A stretch of DNA of 64,000 nucleotides. Source: Polycyclovorans sp002706265. Lineage in GTDB: Bacteria > Pseudomonadota > Gammaproteobacteria > Nevskiales > Nevskiaceae. Each line of letters opens with the position of its first letter. Positions within the stretch are counted from its first letter, which is position 1. The notes below the pieces were generated by a model. It saw nothing but the letters and a program-made list of their open reading frames with translations. It did no database searches and was not told the DNA's origin. Of the stretch, positions 41,835 to 51,053 are shown one piece after another. The translations under genes were made by a program, and so were the position numbers. The DNA lies in assembly GCA_963973915.1 (NCBI GenBank), contig CAXBBM010000001.1, positions 248,001 through 312,000 of the forward strand, given 5' to 3'.

Positions 41835-43604
41835 TCACGGTGCCGCCTCGACGATGGCGGCCGGCAGCACGAAATTGGCAACGAAGGCCGAGAGCGCCGC
41901 CCCTTCGCTGCACGCCGACTCCGGCAGATCGACCCGCAGCGTCAGCGTCACGTTCACGGGCGACTCCGGCGCCTCCTCAGGGGCCTGGAAGCGGAAGCCG
42001 ATGCGCTGCGGGCCGTTGGCATTGCTGTTGAAGGGGCCCACCGTGGCCGGCTCGAGAATGTTGCCCGCACTGGCTTCCAGGGTGTAGGTCGTGCCGGTTG
42101 GCGGCACCTGCCCGTTCACGTCCGAGACATCGAAGACCAGATCAAGAGCCTGACCCGGCCCCACCTCGCCCGGCGTGAAGGGGCACTGGCCACCGGCCGC
42201 GCCCACGCAGCCGATGACCACACCGGCCCGGGCCATCGAGAACACCACCTCGCCCGAATCACGCACGTGGAACAAGCGTGTTGAGCAGCCGATGCCCGGG
42301 CTTTGGCAGACAAAGCCGTCGAACGCGTTATTGGCCAGTGAATACTGCTGGTCGCTGTTGGTGTCGACGAAGGGCTCGTCGGGGTCGCGCAGGCCGTTCT
42401 CGTTTTCGTCAAGAAAGGCTTCCGGAAGGTCGTTGACCGCACCGTCGCCGCTGTCGAAGTAGCCGTTGCCGTTGCGGTCGATGAAGGTTTCTTCTCCCAG
42501 CGCAGTGGCCAGCACGGTGGCGCGGCCATTCGCCGGGCGCGGATTGCGCACATTCATGGCGACGGTGCAGGCGCCGGCCTCCTCGGCAGGATCGAGCAGC
42601 GGATTGCCCGTGAAGCACTGCGCCTGAATCGCCCCGCCCTCGGTACGGAAATTGGCGGCCGTGCCTTCCGGTACCGGATTGTTGAACCGGTCGGCCATCC
42701 GCAGCGTGACGTTGATGCGCTCGCCGTCGCAGGTGCCGTCCACGGCCAGTCGGTCGAAGGCCAGCGACATGCTGTTCTGGTCGGGGATGCCGGTCGAGAT
42801 GGCCAGCTGCTCCGACTGCGTGGCGATCTGGGTGGCGGACAAGGTGGCCGTCACCCGGGCAGCGGTCGGCACCGTGCCGCCACGCACCACGGTACGCACC
42901 ACGCCCCCGGCATCGCTCACGGCCGATGCCGGCGTCACGCCGATGCCGCCGGTACTGACGTCGAGCGTGAAATTGACGTGCTGATTGGGCACCGGGCTCC
43001 CGGTGGTGTCCCGCACCCGAAAGCGCAACTCCGCCTGATTGGGAATGGGGCTGCCGGTCAGCCCGATGACGGTGGATTCGGCGAACACGAACTCGATGCT
43101 GCCGAGTTCTGCGGCGGCCACATCCACCACGCCGCTGGCCGTGGCGATCACACCGCCAAGCTGCACGACGGCGGTGATCTCGTCGGCGCCGTTGCAGCCC
43201 TGGGCCACGTAGGTCACGTCAAATCGCCCGGAGTCAGACGCCAGCGTGGCGGGCTCGAAACGGCTCAGCCCCGCGTTCGCGCATTCCGAGCGAAAGCTCG
43301 CGGTGAGGGGCACATTCGACAACCGCAGGCCCTGAGCGTCGACCACATCGAGTCGCACGGCGGTCTGGCCGCCCGCCGACAGGGAGGGCGTGCCGATGGC
43401 GAGCGCGCCTTCGGTGAAATTGCCCCCGGTGAGCACCCCGATGCGGGCCTCCAGAAGCGGCCCGGCACCGTCATCAGGGATGACAGCGCCGCCATCGGGA
43501 TTGCCACCACCGTCGCCACCGCCGCCGAACGTGGCATCGCCACCGCAGGCCGACAGCACCAGTGCCATCCACGCCAATCCAACGACTGCCGGAACTCTGT
43601 GCAC
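41835..43604 (-). CDS. Ig-like (Big_1-type) lipoprotein with Ca-binding-like repeats
   Basis: A 589-residue lipoprotein: signal peptide ending in the lipobox MALVLSAC, a Gly-rich linker, then several bacterial Ig-like repeats of the Big_1/invasin type (VRDTTGSPVPNQHVNFTL, TLRMADRFNNPVPEGTAANF). Near residues 360-425 there are dockerin-like loops (DRNGNGYFD, DENENGLRD, DTNSDQQY) that may bind calcium. GTG at 43604 was chosen since AGGGAG lies six bases before it. Surface exposure is likely. It is upstream of recO by 21 bases on the same strand, an unusual partner. Confidence 0.78.
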   Translation of the reverse strand: MHRVPAVVGLAWMALVLSACGGDATFGGGGDGGGNPDGGAVIPDDGAGPLLEARIGVLTGGNFTEGALAIGTPSLSAGGQTAVRLDVVDAQGLRLSNVPLTASFRSECANAGLSRFEPATLASDSGRFDVTYVAQGCNGADEITAVVQLGGVIATASGVVDVAAAELGSIEFVFAESTVIGLTGSPIPNQAELRFRVRDTTGSPVPNQHVNFTLDVSTGGIGVTPASAVSDAGGVVRTVVRGGTVPTAARVTATLSATQIATQSEQLAISTGIPDQNSMSLAFDRLAVDGTCDGERINVTLRMADRFNNPVPEGTAANFRTEGGAIQAQCFTGNPLLDPAEEAGACTVAMNVRNPRPANGRATVLATALGEETFIDRNGNGYFDSGDGAVNDLPEAFLDENENGLRDPDEPFVDTNSDQQYSLANNAFDGFVCQSPGIGCSTRLFHVRDSGEVVFSMARAGVVIGCVGAAGGQCPFTPGEVGPGQALDLVFDVSDVNGQVPPTGTTYTLEASAGNILEPATVGPFNSNANGPQRIGFRFQAPEEAPESPVNVTLTLRVDLPESACSEGAALSAFVANFVLPAAIVEAAP

Positions 43605-43792
43605 GTGCAACTCCCTGATGAGGCGCCCGTGCGCCAAAGACTGACCGATGTTAAGTGCAAAGCCCTGCCCCAACAACCAATTCCATCGCCTCATGCGAGC
43701 CGTTCGGCTGGGGTGCCTTGACGCCGGTCATCGGCACAAAAGCGACATCCGGTGCCGATTCAGGTCGTCGTGGTAGAAAGGCCCGGATTTTT

Positions 43793-45274
43793 ATGACGGG
43801 GCACTCCATGAATGGTGTAGGTCGGGTGGCACGCGGCACGGCAGGCAAGACGGCGGCCAGCGCTCGCCGCACGCCGTGGGTCGGTGCAGTGACCTTGAGC
43901 CTGCTGGCGATGCTCGCCAGTGGAACGGCGATGGCCTCCGAGATCGAACCCGATCCGCCCTCCACGGCGGTGCGTCCCATTGATCCACCGCCGCCCCAAT
44001 CGGTCGCACCCGAGCAGGCCCCCAAGGCCGAAGCCGAAAACGCGCCGGCCGGTCCTGCGGCGCCCGCAGGCACTGAGGCCCCGGGCAAGGTCCAGGCGCC
44101 GACACCGGAGCCCGAGCCGGTCGCCGAGGTCCCGCCGCCGGCGCAAGGTGAGCCGGCCGTGGCGCCGGCGCCTGCAGCGGCGCCGCCCGTCGCGGAGGCG
44201 CCCGCTCCGGCACCGGTCCTGACCGCCGCGGCGGTCGAGCATCAGGCGCTGGAATTGCTGGGCGCGACCATTCCGCCCGGCACGGTTCAGCGCGTCTCGT
44301 GGTACCCGCCCGACTCCTTCGGCGGGCTCTCGGAACCGACGCCGGTGCTGGTGGCGCACGGCAGCAAACCCGGCCCCACCCTGTGCCTGACCGCCGCCAT
44401 CCACGGCGATGAGCTCAACGGCATCGAGATGGTTCGGCGCATCATTTTCGACCTTGATGCGGGTCAACTCACCGGCACGGTGATTGGCATTCCCATTGTC
44501 AGCCTGCAGGGTTTTCGGCAGGGCTCGCGCTACCTGGCAGACCGTCGCGACTTGAACCGCTACTTTCCCGGCGATGTGCGGGGCAGCGCCGCCGGGCGCA
44601 TCGCCCACTCGCTGTTCACCGGCATCATCGTCAACTGCGATGCACTGATCGACCTGCACACCGGCTCGTTTCACCGCACCAACCTGCCGCAGGTGCGGGG
44701 CGACCTGTCCATCGAGGCGGTCGCGCACCTGACGCGGGGCTTTGGCGCCACGTCGGTGCTCAACAGCGCCGGGCCGGTGGGGTCACTGCGCCGCGCCGCC
44801 ACCGACATTGGAATTCCCGCCCTCACCCTGGAGGCGGGCGAGCCCCATCGCTTCCAGCCCGAAGAGGTTGACCACGGCGTGCGCGCGTTGCGCAGTCTGT
44901 TGAATCACCTGGAAATGGTGCCGCGATTCCGGCGCTGGCGCGAGCCGCAGCCGGTGTACTACGAATCGGTGTGGGTGCGCACCAACGAGGGCGGCATTCT
45001 GGTGAGCGTGGTCCCGCTGGGCGCGCAGGTGACCAAGGATCAGTTGCTGGGCACGGTCACCGACCCGATCAACAATCGCCGCTTCGAGATTCGTGCGCCG
45101 CACAAGGGGCGGCTCATCGGCATGGCGCTGAATCAGTCGGTGATTCCCGGCTTTGCCGCCTATCACTTGGGCATTGCGAGGGAGGAAGCGGAACTTGCCG
45201 CCACGCCGCCCGGCGAAGACCCCGGCGCCGACGACGCACCGCCCGAAGAAGCCTCAGGGCCACCGGGGGGCTGA
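43793..45274 (+). CDS. exported M14-like succinylglutamate desuccinylase/aspartoacylase family protein
   Basis: Zinc amidohydrolase of the AstE/aspartoacylase branch of M14. The zinc site is read as HGDE (LCLTAAIHGDELNGIEMV) and a second His in IDLHTGS; LTLEAGE may hold the catalytic Glu. Unusually there is an N-terminal signal (TLSLLAMLASGTAMAS) followed by a Pro/Ala/Glu-rich linker of about 110 residues, so the enzyme should work outside the cytoplasm, perhaps on peptides or the wall. ATG at 43793 or 43808 both fit. thrS follows 54 bases on with its own -10 box. Confidence 0.8.
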   Translation: MTGHSMNGVGRVARGTAGKTAASARRTPWVGAVTLSLLAMLASGTAMASEIEPDPPSTAVRPIDPPPPQSVAPEQAPKAEAENAPAGPAAPAGTEAPGKVQAPTPEPEPVAEVPPPAQGEPAVAPAPAAAPPVAEAPAPAPVLTAAAVEHQALELLGATIPPGTVQRVSWYPPDSFGGLSEPTPVLVAHGSKPGPTLCLTAAIHGDELNGIEMVRRIIFDLDAGQLTGTVIGIPIVSLQGFRQGSRYLADRRDLNRYFPGDVRGSAAGRIAHSLFTGIIVNCDALIDLHTGSFHRTNLPQVRGDLSIEAVAHLTRGFGATSVLNSAGPVGSLRRAATDIGIPALTLEAGEPHRFQPEEVDHGVRALRSLLNHLEMVPRFRRWREPQPVYYESVWVRTNEGGILVSVVPLGAQVTKDQLLGTVTDPINNRRFEIRAPHKGRLIGMALNQSVIPGFAAYHLGIAREEAELAATPPGEDPGADDAPPEEASGPPGG

Positions 45275-45287
45275 AGGCCGGGGCACG

Positions 45288-45293
45288 TATAAT
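45288..45293 (+). promoter_or_regulatory. -10 box of thrS
   Basis: A consensus TATAAT 35 bases before the thrS ATG. No clear -35 box is seen at the right distance. Confidence 0.5.
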
Positions 45294-45328
45294 TCGCGGT
45301 TACGCCCTAATTCAACGTACTGCCGCAC

Positions 45329-47242
45329 ATGAGCCTCCAGATCACCTTTCCCGACGGCAACGTCAAATCCTTTGACGCGCCAGTGACGGGCCTGGAGATT
45401 GCCCAGGGCATCTCCCCCGGACTGGCCAAGAAGGCGGTGGTGGTCCGCGTGGACGGCGAACTCTGGGACCTGACCCGGCCGATCACCCGCGATGCGCAGA
45501 TCAGCATCGTCACCCGCAACCAGCCGGAAGCCGCCGAGGTGATCCGTCACGACGCCGCGCATGTCATGGCCCAAGCGGTGCAGGAACTGTTCCCCGGCAC
45601 GCAGATCACCTTTGGTCCGTCGACCGAGTACGGCTTTTATTACGACTTTGCGCGCAGCGAGCCGTTTACCGAGACCGACCTCGCGACCATCGAAAAAAAG
45701 ATGCGTGAGATCGTCAAGCGCGACCTGCCCATCACCCGCGAGGTTTGGCCGCACGATCAGGCCGTCCAGCATTTCGAGGCCAGCGGCGAGCGCTTCAAGG
45801 CTGAATGGATTCGCGACGGCATCGCCGCCGACGAAGAACTCACGATCTACCGGCAGGGCGACGGCTGGCTGGACATGTGCCTGGGGCCGCACCTGCCGTC
45901 CACCGGCCGGCTGGGCACCGCCTTCAAGCTCACCAAGGTGTCGGGCGCCTACTGGCGGGGCGACAAGAACAACGCCCAGTTGCAGCGCATTTACGGGCTC
46001 GCCTTCGCCAGTGATGACGAACTCAAAGCCCATCTGCACATGCTGGAAGAAGCCGAAAAACGCGATCACCGTCGCCTCGGCAAACAGCTCGACCTGTTTC
46101 ATCTGCAGGAGCAAGCGCCCGGCTCGGTGTTCTGGCATCCCAAGGGCTGGACGCTGTTCCAGACGTTGATCGGCTTCATGCGCAAGAAGCAGTTCGAGGC
46201 GGGATACCAGGAAATCAACACGCCCGACATGATGGACAAGGCGTTCTGGGAAACCTCGGGTCACTGGCAGAACTACGGCGAAAACATGTTCGCCACCGAG
46301 CGCGACGAAGACCGCACCCTGTGCCTCAAGCCGATGAATTGCCCGGGCCACGTGCAGGTGTTCAATCAGGGCACCCGCTCCTATCGCGAGCTGCCGCTGC
46401 GCTTCGCCGAGTTCGGCAAGGTGCATCGCTTCGAGCCCTCCGGCGCCCTGCACGGTCTGTTGCGGGTGCGCAGCTTCACCCAGGACGACGGCCATATTTT
46501 TTGTGCGCCCGAGCAACTGCAAGCCGAGTGCGTGGCCTTCACCCGCCTCACCCTCGACCAGTACCGGGTGTTCGGCTTCGACAACGTCCGCATCAAGCTG
46601 TCAACCCGGCCGGAAAAGCGCATCGGGGCCGATCACCTGTGGGACCAGTCCGAAGCGGCACTGGCCGACGCGCTCGACTCCATGGGCATCGAGTACACCC
46701 TGTTCCCCGGCGAAGGCGCGTTCTACGGCCCCAAACTTGAGTTCGTGCTGCGCGACGCCATCGGCCGCGACTGGCAATGCGGGACGATTCAGGTCGACCT
46801 CAATCTGCCGAGCCGCCTCGACGCCGAATACATCGGCGAGGACGGCAACCGCCACACGCCGATCATGCTGCACCGCGCCATCTTCGGCTCGCTGGAACGC
46901 TTCACCGGCATTCTGATCGAGCATCACGCCGGCAGCCTGCCCTTCTGGCTGGCGCCGATACAGGCGGTGGTGGCGCCCATCGTCTCGGACGCAGACGATT
47001 ACGCCCGCGAAGCCTGCACGGCCCTCAAGGCCGCCGGGGTGCGTGCAGACACCGATCTGTCCAACGAAAAGATCAACAAGAAGATTCGCGAGCTTTCGAT
47101 GCAGAAGATTCCGGTGATCGTCGTGGTCGGGCGCAAGGAAGCCGAAGAGCAGACCGTCACCCTGCGGCGGCTCGGCGAGGAGCGGCAGGAGACACTGCCG
47201 CTTGCCGAGGCGGTGGCGATGCTGGCGTCGCTGAACCCATGA
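45329..47242 (+). CDS. thrS: threonyl-tRNA synthetase
   Basis: Charges tRNA-Thr. The 637-residue product has the TGS domain (ITFPDGNVKSFDAPVTGLEI), the editing-domain HDAAHVMAQAV and later CLGPHLP, the class II core with LCLKPMNCPGHVQVF (Cys and His zinc ligands), SYRELPLRFAEFGKVHRFEPSG (motif 2), and the anticodon-binding domain at the end (VDLSNEKINKKIRELS-like). Full length. The common infC-rpmI-rplT genes do not follow; an M23 gene overlaps instead (ATGA). Confidence 0.98.
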   Translation: MSLQITFPDGNVKSFDAPVTGLEIAQGISPGLAKKAVVVRVDGELWDLTRPITRDAQISIVTRNQPEAAEVIRHDAAHVMAQAVQELFPGTQITFGPSTEYGFYYDFARSEPFTETDLATIEKKMREIVKRDLPITREVWPHDQAVQHFEASGERFKAEWIRDGIAADEELTIYRQGDGWLDMCLGPHLPSTGRLGTAFKLTKVSGAYWRGDKNNAQLQRIYGLAFASDDELKAHLHMLEEAEKRDHRRLGKQLDLFHLQEQAPGSVFWHPKGWTLFQTLIGFMRKKQFEAGYQEINTPDMMDKAFWETSGHWQNYGENMFATERDEDRTLCLKPMNCPGHVQVFNQGTRSYRELPLRFAEFGKVHRFEPSGALHGLLRVRSFTQDDGHIFCAPEQLQAECVAFTRLTLDQYRVFGFDNVRIKLSTRPEKRIGADHLWDQSEAALADALDSMGIEYTLFPGEGAFYGPKLEFVLRDAIGRDWQCGTIQVDLNLPSRLDAEYIGEDGNRHTPIMLHRAIFGSLERFTGILIEHHAGSLPFWLAPIQAVVAPIVSDADDYAREACTALKAAGVRADTDLSNEKINKKIRELSMQKIPVIVVVGRKEAEEQTVTLRRLGEERQETLPLAEAVAMLASLNP

Positions 47243-48063
47243 ACCGCCTCATCCCGCTGCTGGTGCTGGCGGCCATCACGACCTCGGCCAGCGCGCTGGA
47301 AGTGACGGGGCGCTGGATCCAGGGCGGGTTCATCAGCGGCACCGTGGCCCCGGGCAGCACGGTGAGGCTGGGCAAAGCCCCCGTGCTGGTCGCGCCGGAC
47401 GGCCGCTTCGCCTTTGGCCTCGCCTTCGACGCCGCGCTGGCGACCGAGTTGACGGTGGTGGGCCCAGACGGCCAACAACAGCGTCACGAGTATTCAATCG
47501 AGCAGCGGCACTACCCCGAAAGCCGGATCAACGGCTTGCCGCAGGCCATGGTCAGCCCGCCCAAGGCGGTGCTCGACCGCATCGCCGCAGACGGTCAGGC
47601 GGTTCAGGCCGCGCGGGCCAAGGCGCGCACCCAGGCCGATTTCAAAGACTTCATCTGGCCGATCAAGGGCACGCGCATTTCGGGGGAATTCGGCTCCAAG
47701 CGGGTTTTGAACGGCGTCCCCCGGCAGCCGCATTTCGGCGTCGACATCGCCGCGCCGCAAGGCACCCCGATCCAGGCGCCGGCCGCCGGCCTGGTCACCC
47801 TGGCCGCGCCGGACCTCTACTACACGGGACAAACGGTGATCATCGATCACGGCCTCGGCATCACCACCACCTACCTGCACCTGTCCAAAACCCAGGTCAA
47901 GGTCGGTGCGCGCGTGGGCCAGGGCCAGATCATTGGCGAGGTGGGCATGACCGGGCGCGCCACCGGCCCGCATCTGTGCTGGCGGGCCAACTGGCATGAG
48001 GTTCGCTTCGACCCTTCGCTGCTGGTCGATGCCGAACCGGCGGTCACCCAGCCCCGGCGCTGA
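47239..48063 (+). CDS. exported M23-family metallopeptidase
   Basis: A 274-residue exported peptidoglycan endopeptidase-like protein. Signal peptide (LIPLLVLAAITTSASA), then an N-terminal beta domain, a linker, and the LytM/M23 core: PIKGTRISGEFGSKR, the first zinc pair H-x3-D in QPHFGVDIAAP, YLHLSKTQVKVG and the last motif GPHLCWRANW. Here the usual HLH is HLC, so one ligand would be Cys in place of His. Overlaps thrS by ATGA. Confidence 0.88.
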   Translation: MNRLIPLLVLAAITTSASALEVTGRWIQGGFISGTVAPGSTVRLGKAPVLVAPDGRFAFGLAFDAALATELTVVGPDGQQQRHEYSIEQRHYPESRINGLPQAMVSPPKAVLDRIAADGQAVQAARAKARTQADFKDFIWPIKGTRISGEFGSKRVLNGVPRQPHFGVDIAAPQGTPIQAPAAGLVTLAAPDLYYTGQTVIIDHGLGITTTYLHLSKTQVKVGARVGQGQIIGEVGMTGRATGPHLCWRANWHEVRFDPSLLVDAEPAVTQPRR

Positions 48064-48101
48064 GGCGGCCCAGCCCGTCGGACCCACCGCCTGTTGCTCT
48101 G

Positions 48102-48124
48102 CCCGCTGAGCCGCGCTCGGCGGG
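48102..48124. terminator. possible bidirectional hairpin between converging genes
   Basis: A stem of CCCGCTGAGC against GCTCGGCGGG, with one mismatch, around a CGC loop, in the 89 bases between the M23 gene and the convergent TPR gene. There is no T-run on either side, so its role as a terminator is uncertain. Confidence 0.4.
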
Positions 48125-48152
48125 TTCGGTCCCGTCGCCGATCAACCGCCGA

Positions 48153-49613
48153 TCAGCCCTCGTCGTCCAATCGCGCGCGACATGCTTCACTCAGGGTGCG
48201 GCCGGCAATCTGCAGCGAACGGCAGGCCGAGAGCTCACGTTCCCGCGCCGCTTCGGCCAGCATGGCGGCCTGCTCCCGCTCCAGACGCGCCTGACGATCT
48301 TCGGTGTCGTTGATCGCCTTGATGTAGTCCCGCCAGCCGTTGGCCTGTTTGCGCGTGGCGGCGAACTCGGCCGCGGAGGCGAAGGCCTTGTCGGCCAGCG
48401 CACGCTGTTCACGCTCGCCGGGGCCGGCTTCGTTGAAGCGCGCCGTGCCCAGCAACATCCAGGCGTTGGCGCGTTGTTTTTCGTCCAGCCCCCCTTTTTG
48501 CAGGGCGTTCGTCAGCGCCTTTTCGGCCGCTTCATTCTGCTCATCGGCCAGCAGCACCTGCCCAAGCCGGTAGGCCAGCACGCCGGTGTCCGACAGGGCG
48601 GCGGCTTCCTGCAGAACCGGAATCGCGGCGCGATGCTCCCGCGCCTGGCTCAGTAGCTGCGACAGCAGTTCAAGGTTGTTCACGTTGCGCGCGACCCGGC
48701 CGTTCTTCATTTCCTTGGCCAGCAGGTTCGCGCCACGGTGCGGGTTGTTGTGCACTGAATAAAGCTGCGCCAATGAAAGGATGTCGGACGGCTCCTTGAT
48801 CAGGCCGCTGTTGTAGGCCAACTCCAGGGTCGACAGCGCGTCTTTGCTGCGTTCCTCCTGCATGTAGAGCGCGGCGAGCTGCTTCCAGTAGGACAGTTCA
48901 TCGGGCCACAGCGACACCATGATGCTGAGCAGCCGCGTGCGCTTGTCGGCCAGCCCCAGCTCTGAATAGATCATGTTGGCAAGGTCGAACTGCCGGCGCT
49001 CCCGCGATTCGGAAAGCTGCAATGCGCGCTCGGCCGGCACCCGGGCGTTCTTGAAGTCATTCTCGTAGTAGTACGCGGCCGCCAGCAGAAACCAGGCATT
49101 GGCGCCGGGATTGTCGGTGGCGCGCATCCACTCGGTGAGGCCGCGAATCGCTTCCCTGTAGTTTTCCTGCTGGAACTGCAACTGCGCGACGTTGTAACGC
49201 AGCTGCAGGCTGGCCTCTGCCGGCAGGGCGTTCTCGGCCAGCGCCGCCTTGAAGTCGTTCAGCGCCAGATCGACACGATCGACATTGACGTGGGCCTGCC
49301 CGCGAATCTGGTACACCGATGCGCGGTCGAAAGGCTTCATCTCGCCGGCCTGCTGCACCAGCCGGTTCAGGTCGGCCAGCGCGCCCTTGAAGTTCTCGGC
49401 TTCGAGCTTTTCGTAGGCCGCCAGCAACTGCTTGGCGACCCTCGGGTCCAGCGACTGCACCGTTTCGCCGCGCGCTTGCGGGCTTTCGTCCTGGGCGTGG
49501 GCCACCGACGACAGCGCCCCTGCGCCACAGAGCACCGCCACCGCAAGGGCGGCGCCGCAGGCACCGGCACGCCATGACCCCATTGTGTTCATCACCATCA
49601 TGGCGCCTCTCAT
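48153..49613 (-). CDS. exported TPR protein of the TonB2 cluster
   Basis: A 486-residue protein with a Sec signal (AALAVAVLCGAGALSSVAHAQ) and about ten TPR-like helical repeats (for example LAAYEKLEAENFKGALADLNRLV, LLAAAYYYENDFKNARVPAERAL, LAALYMQEERSKDALSTLELAY), ending in a Glu/Arg/Ala-rich helix. Such TPR proteins occur at the end of Vibrio/Shewanella-type TonB2 operons. Its start overlaps the tonB stop (ATGA). Confidence 0.85.
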   Translation of the reverse strand: MRGAMMVMNTMGSWRAGACGAALAVAVLCGAGALSSVAHAQDESPQARGETVQSLDPRVAKQLLAAYEKLEAENFKGALADLNRLVQQAGEMKPFDRASVYQIRGQAHVNVDRVDLALNDFKAALAENALPAEASLQLRYNVAQLQFQQENYREAIRGLTEWMRATDNPGANAWFLLAAAYYYENDFKNARVPAERALQLSESRERRQFDLANMIYSELGLADKRTRLLSIMVSLWPDELSYWKQLAALYMQEERSKDALSTLELAYNSGLIKEPSDILSLAQLYSVHNNPHRGANLLAKEMKNGRVARNVNNLELLSQLLSQAREHRAAIPVLQEAAALSDTGVLAYRLGQVLLADEQNEAAEKALTNALQKGGLDEKQRANAWMLLGTARFNEAGPGEREQRALADKAFASAAEFAATRKQANGWRDYIKAINDTEDRQARLEREQAAMLAEAARERELSACRSLQIAGRTLSEACRARLDDEG

Positions 49614-50212
49614 CCTTCGAGATTGAAGCTGACACGGGTACGCACACCCAGACGCGGGCGGGCCTGGCCGTCGCGAATGCTCGGGGCGTAGCGCCAGCGC
49701 TCCACCGAACGCATGGCCGCCCGGTCAAAGCAGCTGTTGGTGGAGGTGACCACCCGCGGATTGACCACGTTGCCTTCCGGGTTGACGTCGAATTCCAGCG
49801 TCACCGACTCCATGGGCTTGGCGCGGGTCTGACAGCGGTCCGGGTACTGCGGCGGAATGCGCACCAGCGGCTGGGCGTCGCGATCCGGGTTGAAGCCGGT
49901 GCCGATGTCGAGTTCCATCTTGGACATGTCGGGCAATGCCCCCACCGCGCCATCAATCGACGGTCGAAAGCTGGCGTCCCGCACCGAGGGCGGCGGTGGC
50001 GGCGGCTGATCCAGCACCGGCCGCTGCAGATCCGCCGTGCGGACCTCCTGCGTGTCTTCGAGCTGGCGGGTCACGTTGATTTCGACCGACCGGTCTTCCG
50101 ACAACTGAATTTCGCCCACCTGGCTGATCATTCCAGCAAGGATGAAGAACAGGGTGAAGGTGACGATGGCGGCGCCGGGCACGCCGATCAGCAGACGAAC
50201 TTTGTTGTTCAT
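49610..50212 (-). CDS. tonB: short TonB-family protein
   Basis: Energy transducer that links the ExbB/ExbD motor to outer-membrane receptors. The 200-residue product has an N-terminal anchor (LLIGVPGAAIVTFTLFFILA), only a short Pro-rich stretch (DQPPPPPPS) and the C-terminal TonB domain with RIPPQYPDRC and AMRSVERWRYAPSI. It is shorter than E. coli TonB and matches the TonB2 type. Part of the seven-gene cluster. Confidence 0.92.
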   Translation of the reverse strand: MNNKVRLLIGVPGAAIVTFTLFFILAGMISQVGEIQLSEDRSVEINVTRQLEDTQEVRTADLQRPVLDQPPPPPPSVRDASFRPSIDGAVGALPDMSKMELDIGTGFNPDRDAQPLVRIPPQYPDRCQTRAKPMESVTLEFDVNPEGNVVNPRVVTSTNSCFDRAAMRSVERWRYAPSIRDGQARPRLGVRTRVSFNLEG

Positions 50213-50216
50213 CGGC

Positions 50217-50627
50217 CTAGCTCCGCTTCGCGGAAACGGCGACCACGTCGTTCACGCCCGCGTCGCGAATGCGTTGCAGCACCTCCACCATGTAGCGGGT
50301 GTGTGCCGCGCCATCGACCTGCAGAACCGCGCTGCCTTTGGGATTTTCGCGACGCAGTCGTTCGATCGCGGCGCGCACGCCATCGATCTCGACCTCTTCG
50401 CGGTTGATCCAGATCTTGTTGTCGCTCGACACCGCCACCAAGATCGACACCAGCCGCTGGTCCTCGGCGGTTTCGGCCGTCGGGCGGTTCACGTCGATGC
50501 CCGGCTCCTTGATGAAGGTGGACGTGACGATGAAGAAGATCAACATGATGAACACGATGTCGAGCAACGGCGTGATGTCGATCGACGCCTCTTCGGCCGC
50601 GCGCTTGCCACCTGAACGTCTCAACAT
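50217..50627 (-). CDS. exbD: ExbD-family protein (second copy)
   Basis: A 136-residue ExbD/TolR protein. One N-terminal helix with the proton-carrying Asp in DITPLLDIVFIMLIFFIV, then a periplasmic domain (ILVAVSSDNKIWINREEVE, AVLQVDGAAHTRYMVEVL). It follows a second ExbD gene six bases upstream. Two such subunits could form a heteromeric motor. Confidence 0.93.
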   Translation of the reverse strand: MLRRSGGKRAAEEASIDITPLLDIVFIMLIFFIVTSTFIKEPGIDVNRPTAETAEDQRLVSILVAVSSDNKIWINREEVEIDGVRAAIERLRRENPKGSAVLQVDGAAHTRYMVEVLQRIRDAGVNDVVAVSAKRS

Positions 50628-50633
50628 GGGGCG

Positions 50634-51050
50634 TTACCTCGCGGAACTGCGTTGAATGGCGATGGCCGGATCGACCCCTGCCTGACGGGCCTGGTCAATC
50701 ACCGTGACCGAGACCTCCGCCTTGGCATCGGGCGCGGCGCTGACCATGACCACGCCCCGGGGCTCGCGTGCCTTGAACTCTTCAATCACCGGGGCGACCG
50801 AGCGCGGATCAATCAGGCGTCCGCCGTCAATTTCGACGAACCCGTCGGTGCGCACCGACAGAATCAGCGTCGGCGGCGGACGGGTTTCATTTTCCTGGGC
50901 GTTGTCCTGCGGGACCACCAGCTCGATGCCGGTTTCCTGCAGAAACGTGGCCGTCACGATGAAGAAGATCAGCAGAATGAACACCACGTCCAACAGCGGC
51001 GTGATGTCGACCTCGGCTTCCTGGCTGGATGAGCGAATGAGTCTGCGCAT
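50634..51050 (-). CDS. exbD: ExbD-family protein (first copy)
   Basis: A 138-residue ExbD/TolR protein with VDITPLLDVVFILLIFFIV (conserved Asp) and a periplasmic domain (LILSVRTDGFVEIDGGRLID, VVMVSAAPDAKAEVSVTVIDQAR). It differs clearly from the second copy outside the helix, so this is not a recent duplication. Confidence 0.93.
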   Translation of the reverse strand: MRRLIRSSSQEAEVDITPLLDVVFILLIFFIVTATFLQETGIELVVPQDNAQENETRPPPTLILSVRTDGFVEIDGGRLIDPRSVAPVIEEFKAREPRGVVMVSAAPDAKAEVSVTVIDQARQAGVDPAIAIQRSSAR

Positions 51051-51053
51051 GGG

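Noticed and set aside
45254..46522. 422-residue minus-strand frame
   Set aside because: Antisense to thrS; no family features.
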